Assembly (NCBI RefSeq): GCF_018139145.2
Contig: NC_059475.1
Span: forward strand, 16,124,937-16,188,936
DNA: 64,000 bases
Direction of reading: 5' to 3'
Origin: Gymnogyps californianus
Lineage: Eukaryota > Chordata > Aves > Accipitriformes > Cathartidae
In this document: positions 58,801 through 64,000 of the stretch, piece by piece
How positions within the stretch are numbered: position 1 is the first letter of the stretch
Layout: every line of letters begins with the position of its first letter
Translations under genes and position numbers: made by a program
The notes under the pieces: generated by a model
The model's database searches: none
What the model was told of the DNA's origin: nothing
The model's input: only the letters and a program-made list of their open reading frames with translations

Positions 58801-61800
58801 CTATTGTACTTCTGCATGAAGACCTTTTCATATACTGAAGGGTTCTTAAGGGGCTTGGCATGATAAAGCAAATAAGAAGCTAAAATACTTCTAAATATAT
58901 AACACAGAATGCAATCTTTTTCTCCACTTTGTAACAGGCAGGATGCCTATAAGCTACAGAACCATTTTAAAAGAACCTGCAGAAATGTATTTTATTTTTG
59001 ATTACAGTCTGCAAAAATTCCATAGAAAGAAGGCCTTTATTATGGATTTGAGAACTGGGCACCCCTTTTCTCTCATCCCTTCATAGGAAAGCCAATAAAC
59101 ATGCTATTGTAGGCTCTCTTATAGGATAGGAATCCATCCTACAAGCACAGAAAGGTCCAATTTTGCATGAGAAGGGAGCATATCTGAAGGAAGATCCACT
59201 TCTGATTTCTTGTTGGCCAACTCTGAATATCTTGTGCCACTGTGATCTTTCTATGCTTCCTCGTTATTCCCCAACCCCTTCTACTTTTGGAATATCTAGA
59301 GGCAAGGAGTACAACTGCAAAACCTGGCAGAATCCACAGATGAATCAGACTGAATCACTAAACAATGACTAAAAGTGCGGTGTCTTAGGAACAAGCATAT
59401 CACTGTGCTTCTTAAGCTAAACCATTTTAATACAAACCTGCTGCAAATCTTGTGTGTTAGCAGGAATCCCAGCCACAATCTGGAGGGCTGGTACAACCAT
59501 TTTGCACTGAGATTCCTACAGAAGGCTTTCCCAGGTCCTGGAAACTCTGGGTAGAGCATCTTCCTGTTCCCTGGAGTGCACAGACCATTCATTATAGTAT
59601 ATCCCAGAAAGGGAAGGCTGAGGACAAGCTAACAGAGGTGCCTTCCTTTCACTATTTGTCTTGATCTAGCTCTCAACACCTAATTTAACTGCAACAAAAG
59701 GCTGCTGTTAATGCTGAGCCACAGGCCCAGGCACAAGCCAGGATCAGGAAATCTGCATTCCCAGCAGCTGGCCCAAGATTTGTGACAGAAGGTGAATTTT
59801 GCTTTCCATTCACTCACACTTACATTGTATAAATCCTGGTTATTGACAGAAGAAATGCAGTAGATTTCATCCTTAGTGCCAATTATTTAACTAGCATCAC
59901 TGGAACTATTATACTTTGTATCTCTTCGTATGCAGCATACAAAGAATTACTTCAACAGAATTAAATATCATATTTCATGGGACTGGCTACGTAAATATTT
60001 ACAAAGCTGGAGAACAGCAAAGACATCTCAGAGTTATTGATTCATGTCAAATATTGAGAAGCTGGGTTAATCAAGGGATTTAAGCAATGCTTTAAACCTT
60101 TGAGTCAGCATTGTTGAGATTTATTTGAACTACTCTTACCTTTCAACATCCAAAGTTTTACAAACCGTTTATAACAATAAAGATTTACTGGCCATTTTCC
60201 CATCTGCTTGTCTGAGAACATTTCAGTCACTCTTGCAAACTCAGACTAGGCTGGAGAAGTAATAACAGTTATGGAAAGTGAATCATTCAACAAAAACAGT
60301 TTTGTTTTCAGTTTAAAAAAAAGAGAAGAAAGAAATGTTCTAATTATTTTGATGTAGTAGAGAAATAGTCAGCTGATAGGCGAGCATATGTATTGTATAA
60401 AATGGAGCACGTTCTATACTCCTCAGTCAGAAACAGACCCTAATTTTTTTTTGTGGTTGTCGTGGTTTAACGACAATGGTTGGTTGTCCAACACATGGTT
60501 GTTGTCCATGGTTCATGGTTTAACCATGAAAAAGAGGCACTGAGAACTGCATGCCTTGTTCAAGAAAAGACTAGCACCTCCTGTTCTGTATTCTGTATAT
60601 AGTATATGTGAAATATATCTGTCTGTATGTGTTTGTGTCTGTTGCTATGTTCATGCATTGCAAATTGGCTGAGATTTTTAAAATGTAGTGACAGCATTAG
60701 TAGAGTTTTGTTTTCAGAAAAAGCTGACTAGGTAAGTCTCAGAAAGTCAAGGACCTTTTAGGACTCCCCAAAACAAATAATCTAATAAAATAAAGCCAAA
60801 TCACTAGCCATTTCTGAAACTCTAGTTATAGTACATGGTAGGAGTTAAATAGTTCAGATCTATGTCCACTTGTTTACTCTTTTAGAAATGTAGATTTAGA
60901 ACCTTCAGGATGACAGCACTCAGCTCATAACAACACATATTTAGCAGTTTCCATAAGCATGTTTTTTTTATGCGTTGACATGAATCTTCCCATTGTATAA
61001 GTTGAATTTTCCTTATCACCAGTTGCTTGTTTTGCTGGATCACGCCTAGATCAGCACAAAGAAAACAAGAGACAAATCTATACCCTTCCTATAACTACAC
61101 ATTGTAACAGAGTGGTGCATTAGCCAAGCTGTATACCTAATTTCAGTTACTTAAAGTAGATTTTGCTGTGATTTAGCCCCAGGATTTCTTGAGGAACAAT
61201 TATTCCTGTTTGGGGGAATGCCTCATCAAAGGCAAATCTTGACACTTTTACTACATACTTGGCTAAAGTAAGTCTAGAAACTTACACTGTTTCAGATCAA
61301 TATATGTGCTCCAAGAGAAGCACGGTGCCTGACCCAGTCCAGCTACATGCTGGACTCAAGCAGGTGCTGGGTGTAAGACAGACAACTCAACAGTTGTTTG
61401 CAGCGCTTACTGCCCCCTTGCCAGGAAGGAGCAATCTTCTCTTTCCCTACAGGAAAGACAGTTTGGAAACCTCCCTAGTCCTTTATCAAGCAGCAGAACA
61501 CTCCTTCCACCACCTCGCCTTGCTCGTGTGCACCATCCTAGTCATCATATTTACTCAGTTCCATCTCCCATAAATTTTCAGCAAAACCAAACAGATTCAG
61601 GTGGGAGTTTCTCTTAGTTAATGGAGTAAGTAAAGATCAATTATGATCTCTAACATATCACAATATTATTTCCATTTTTTTCCAGAGCAACTTCCATTTA
61701 TCTCACAGTTCGATATGCATCTGTGCAATACTGACGTTTCTACACCAGCACTCTTTCTGAAGGATCCTAAAGGGATTTGCAAAACAGAAAGAACCTTCAC

Positions 61801-64000
61801 TCGCAATCAAATGTTAGCCCAGTACAAATGGATGGAGAACAAAATGCAACCCAGCAGGCAGAGTGTAGCAAATGTTTCTCAGCTCACAGCAAAGCCATGC
61901 AACAGTTGAAGAACATGGATGAAAATGAAGTACATCTTCAAGCAAAACTTAGGTAATTAAGAAAAAAAATCTGGCTAGATAAAAGTACAGGAACTAGCAG
62001 TCAGTCATAACTTCTGCTGCTCTGGCTACTCTCATTAAAAGCAGCATGACTTCTTTGAATCAGGCTTTGGGCTACACAGCTCTTCAGACGTGCAGCACCT
62101 CTATGACTCCCTCAGCCAACATCAAGCACCAACCAACTATTTTCTCCTCCATTCTCATTCTTTACATGGAAGGCTTTCTCCAACTATTGACAGTTCAAAG
62201 GGGTAAATCTAACCTTTCAGAAAAGTAATATCATCTATGCAATTGCAGCTTGCTTTGTTTTTAAATGATTTTCAAGGACAAAGTGAGTACATCGCATGCT
62301 GAAGCGCATCACAGCTTTCCATTTGAAGACCTCAAACCAAATGATTTACAAGGATCAATATTAACAGATAGAGCAATTCACAGCATGATGTAATCTAAAA
62401 CTGATAAAGAACTGCATTGAAATACTGTTGAGTTGTCATGAATTTAATACAAGAGAGCACAGACTGAATTATAGCATTCAAGCATTGCAAAACTGGTGTT
62501 CCAGCCCTGGCTGCCTTTTTTTTTGAGATTATAACTCTTACAAATAAATCTCTCCCTCTCAGCTTCCTCCAGCTTTAAAACATTTTGAATGTGCTCTCCA
62601 GTTGTATTCATAGTTGCATACAAAGTCACAGGTTCTCTGAACATCTCTTTTCCCTCTTTGTATTGTTGCATTTGTCAACAAGTTTTTTATAATAACCCTT
62701 TTCTTTGAACATAAACTGGCTGATGAACTCAGACTTGGGCTTAAATTTCAGGAGTGAGTGCTTCATTAGCTGTCACCATTGTTGGTATCCTCACAGAGAA
62801 TCTCAGTGAATGAAGAGGCTAAAGAGGTGTGCAGAACAAGCTACTCTTGTTATACTAGTAAAGCACCAAAGCATACAGCAAAGCTTCCCTATGTGCTTTC
62901 TGTGCCTATACAACACCCTGTGATTTTGATCTGTCAATCCAGCATGTTCCATAAGTGGTAAAATATCTTCATACAAAAATAAAAAGAAAAAAAGTTAAAA
63001 TTTCACTCCAAAGTTACGAGTTACTAAATTTAGGAATATTAGGGAATATATGCTCAGTCATCTCCCACATTGAGAAGAAAGCTCCTTTGGAGTTAGATTA
63101 GAAATCGCTGCAGTTCTCAGCTAAAGCAGTAAGTAGAGAGCAGGGGGATTAACAAATGAATAGCATGTGAACCCACAAGCTATTTTTTTTCTTTGTAGAC
63201 AGAATTTAGACTTCTGTCTGAAAGACAACCTACTCTTCATCGTATATTATTACCCTGGGGATGCTGAAGCATAGGGCAGCAAAGGTGATCCCAGGACACC
63301 AGATACAGGGCTGAAAGAAGGACTTACTCTTCCTGTGTCATCAGAACACAGGAGACAGTGGGGTGACCTAACACAAGTGATAAAATTAGTAAGGGGACTC
63401 ACTCTCTTTTTCTGTTACAGTAGTTTAAAAACTAAAATAGATCTATGGCTTAAAGCTATTCTTCCACTGTCACCATTAAAAATGTTGATTTAGAAGAACA
63501 GCTAATGTTATAAGTAGACCCAATGACTTTAACAGGACTGCTCAAAGTGCATGTATACTCTTCTGGGTAGTAGCTGTGCTACTTTGGCCCCTCAGAAGGC
63601 TCCCACAAGGGAGGCCTTTAGAAAGGCCTTTCTAAACTCTACACCTTATTTTCCCCACTTGTGCCAGGTTTTGGTCAGCCCCAGCTCAAGGTAGATGATC
63701 ATCAAAATCTCTCACCAGTTGTGAGAATCAGCTCAGGAAACAAAATGTAATTCCAAGGCTAATGTCTTTTAATGCATTTTAAGAATTTCTGATAACATTA
63801 CCTGCTGCTGCTGTAGTACCAGAAGCCTTTGTCAAACAGACTATGAACTATTTGAACAACCTACCAACTCCATGCCTCCCAAAGAGGTCTCCCAGCACTA
63901 TTCAAGTTGGTTTAGTTCTTTCTAGCAAGTAAAACTTGGTAAGGTTAATTACTAATTTAACTTAAAATGACAAGAGATATCACAGAAAAACTAGATAATT
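49803..64000. other. Intergenic DNA downstream of MYOD1
   Basis: No gene recognised over 14 kb. In vertebrates the next gene downstream of MYOD1 is usually KCNC1, but I see none of its exons here. Minor features are (AG)7 at 51257-51270 and a palindrome cluster at 60457-60530. A GC-richer patch of overlapping frames lies at about 50650-51150. Segments such as 53490-53930 look moderately GC-balanced and could be conserved non-coding elements, but this cannot be judged without alignment. Confidence 0.55.
60457..60530. repeat. Cluster of short palindromes
   Basis: TTGTCGT pairs with ACGACAA (60457-60476). A small TTGG...CCAA hairpin and a CCATGG follow. Then TTCATGGTT and AACCATGAA form a perfect odd palindrome around one T (60512-60530). 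GGTT and TGGTTT units recur throughout. The first element resembles the start of another avian LTR (TGTCGTGGTTTAAC), but nothing downstream continues that match. Confidence 0.6.

Noticed and set aside
1..64000. tRNA, rRNA, CRISPR, bacterial or phage features
   Set aside because: No cloverleaf, spaced direct-repeat array or operon-like gene packing was seen. Intron-bearing genes, CR1 and the LTR place the window in a vertebrate nuclear genome.

Overview
The window is avian nuclear DNA with two protein-coding genes I can support, both on the + strand. The evidence for a bird is a MyoD protein (299 aa) that matches the chicken protein as I remember it over nearly its whole length, CR1 LINE 3' ends (one with the terminal ATTCTATGAT repeat), and a 1,140-bp TG...CA LTR of a type I know from bird genomes. 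I cannot name the species.

Layout. 1-34.5 kb: gene-poor DNA holding a solo LTR with a 5-bp target duplication (9124-10263), an old minus-strand CR1 (about 18133-18652), MITE-like and other ancient repeats, a nested inverted repeat (29198-29394), a 17-G run, and an E-box cluster at 25.4-25.6 kb, about 20.4 kb upstream of the MYOD1 start. 34.6-41 kb: a CpG island followed by a three-exon ferritin-family gene (coding 35025-39639) with a young CR1 in intron 2. 41-44.7 kb: no confident gene, but exon-like segments on the minus strand. 44.7-46.6 kb: the MYOD1 CpG island. 46.0-49.6 kb: MYOD1, complete, with three exons, TATA-like box and polyadenylation signal. 49.6-64 kb: intergenic, with one more MITE-like repeat and a cluster of short palindromes.

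The most interesting gene is the ferritin relative. Its 277-aa product aligns without gaps to ferritin heavy chain through the four-helix core (constant offset of 24 residues). It has lost most ferroxidase ligands and both acidic residues of the three-fold iron channel. It also has an N-terminal extension with an SV40-like basic motif (KRPR), a Ser/Cys-rich C-terminal tail of about 70 residues, no recognisable iron-responsive element, and no intron at the conserved third ferritin intron site. These features fit ferritoid, the protein described in chick corneal epithelium that carries ferritin into the nucleus. I therefore read it as the ferritoid gene, next to MYOD1.

I see no functional link between MYOD1 (myogenic bHLH regulator) and the ferritin-like gene beyond adjacency. 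Part of MYOD1's distal control region may lie inside or beyond the ferritin-like gene.
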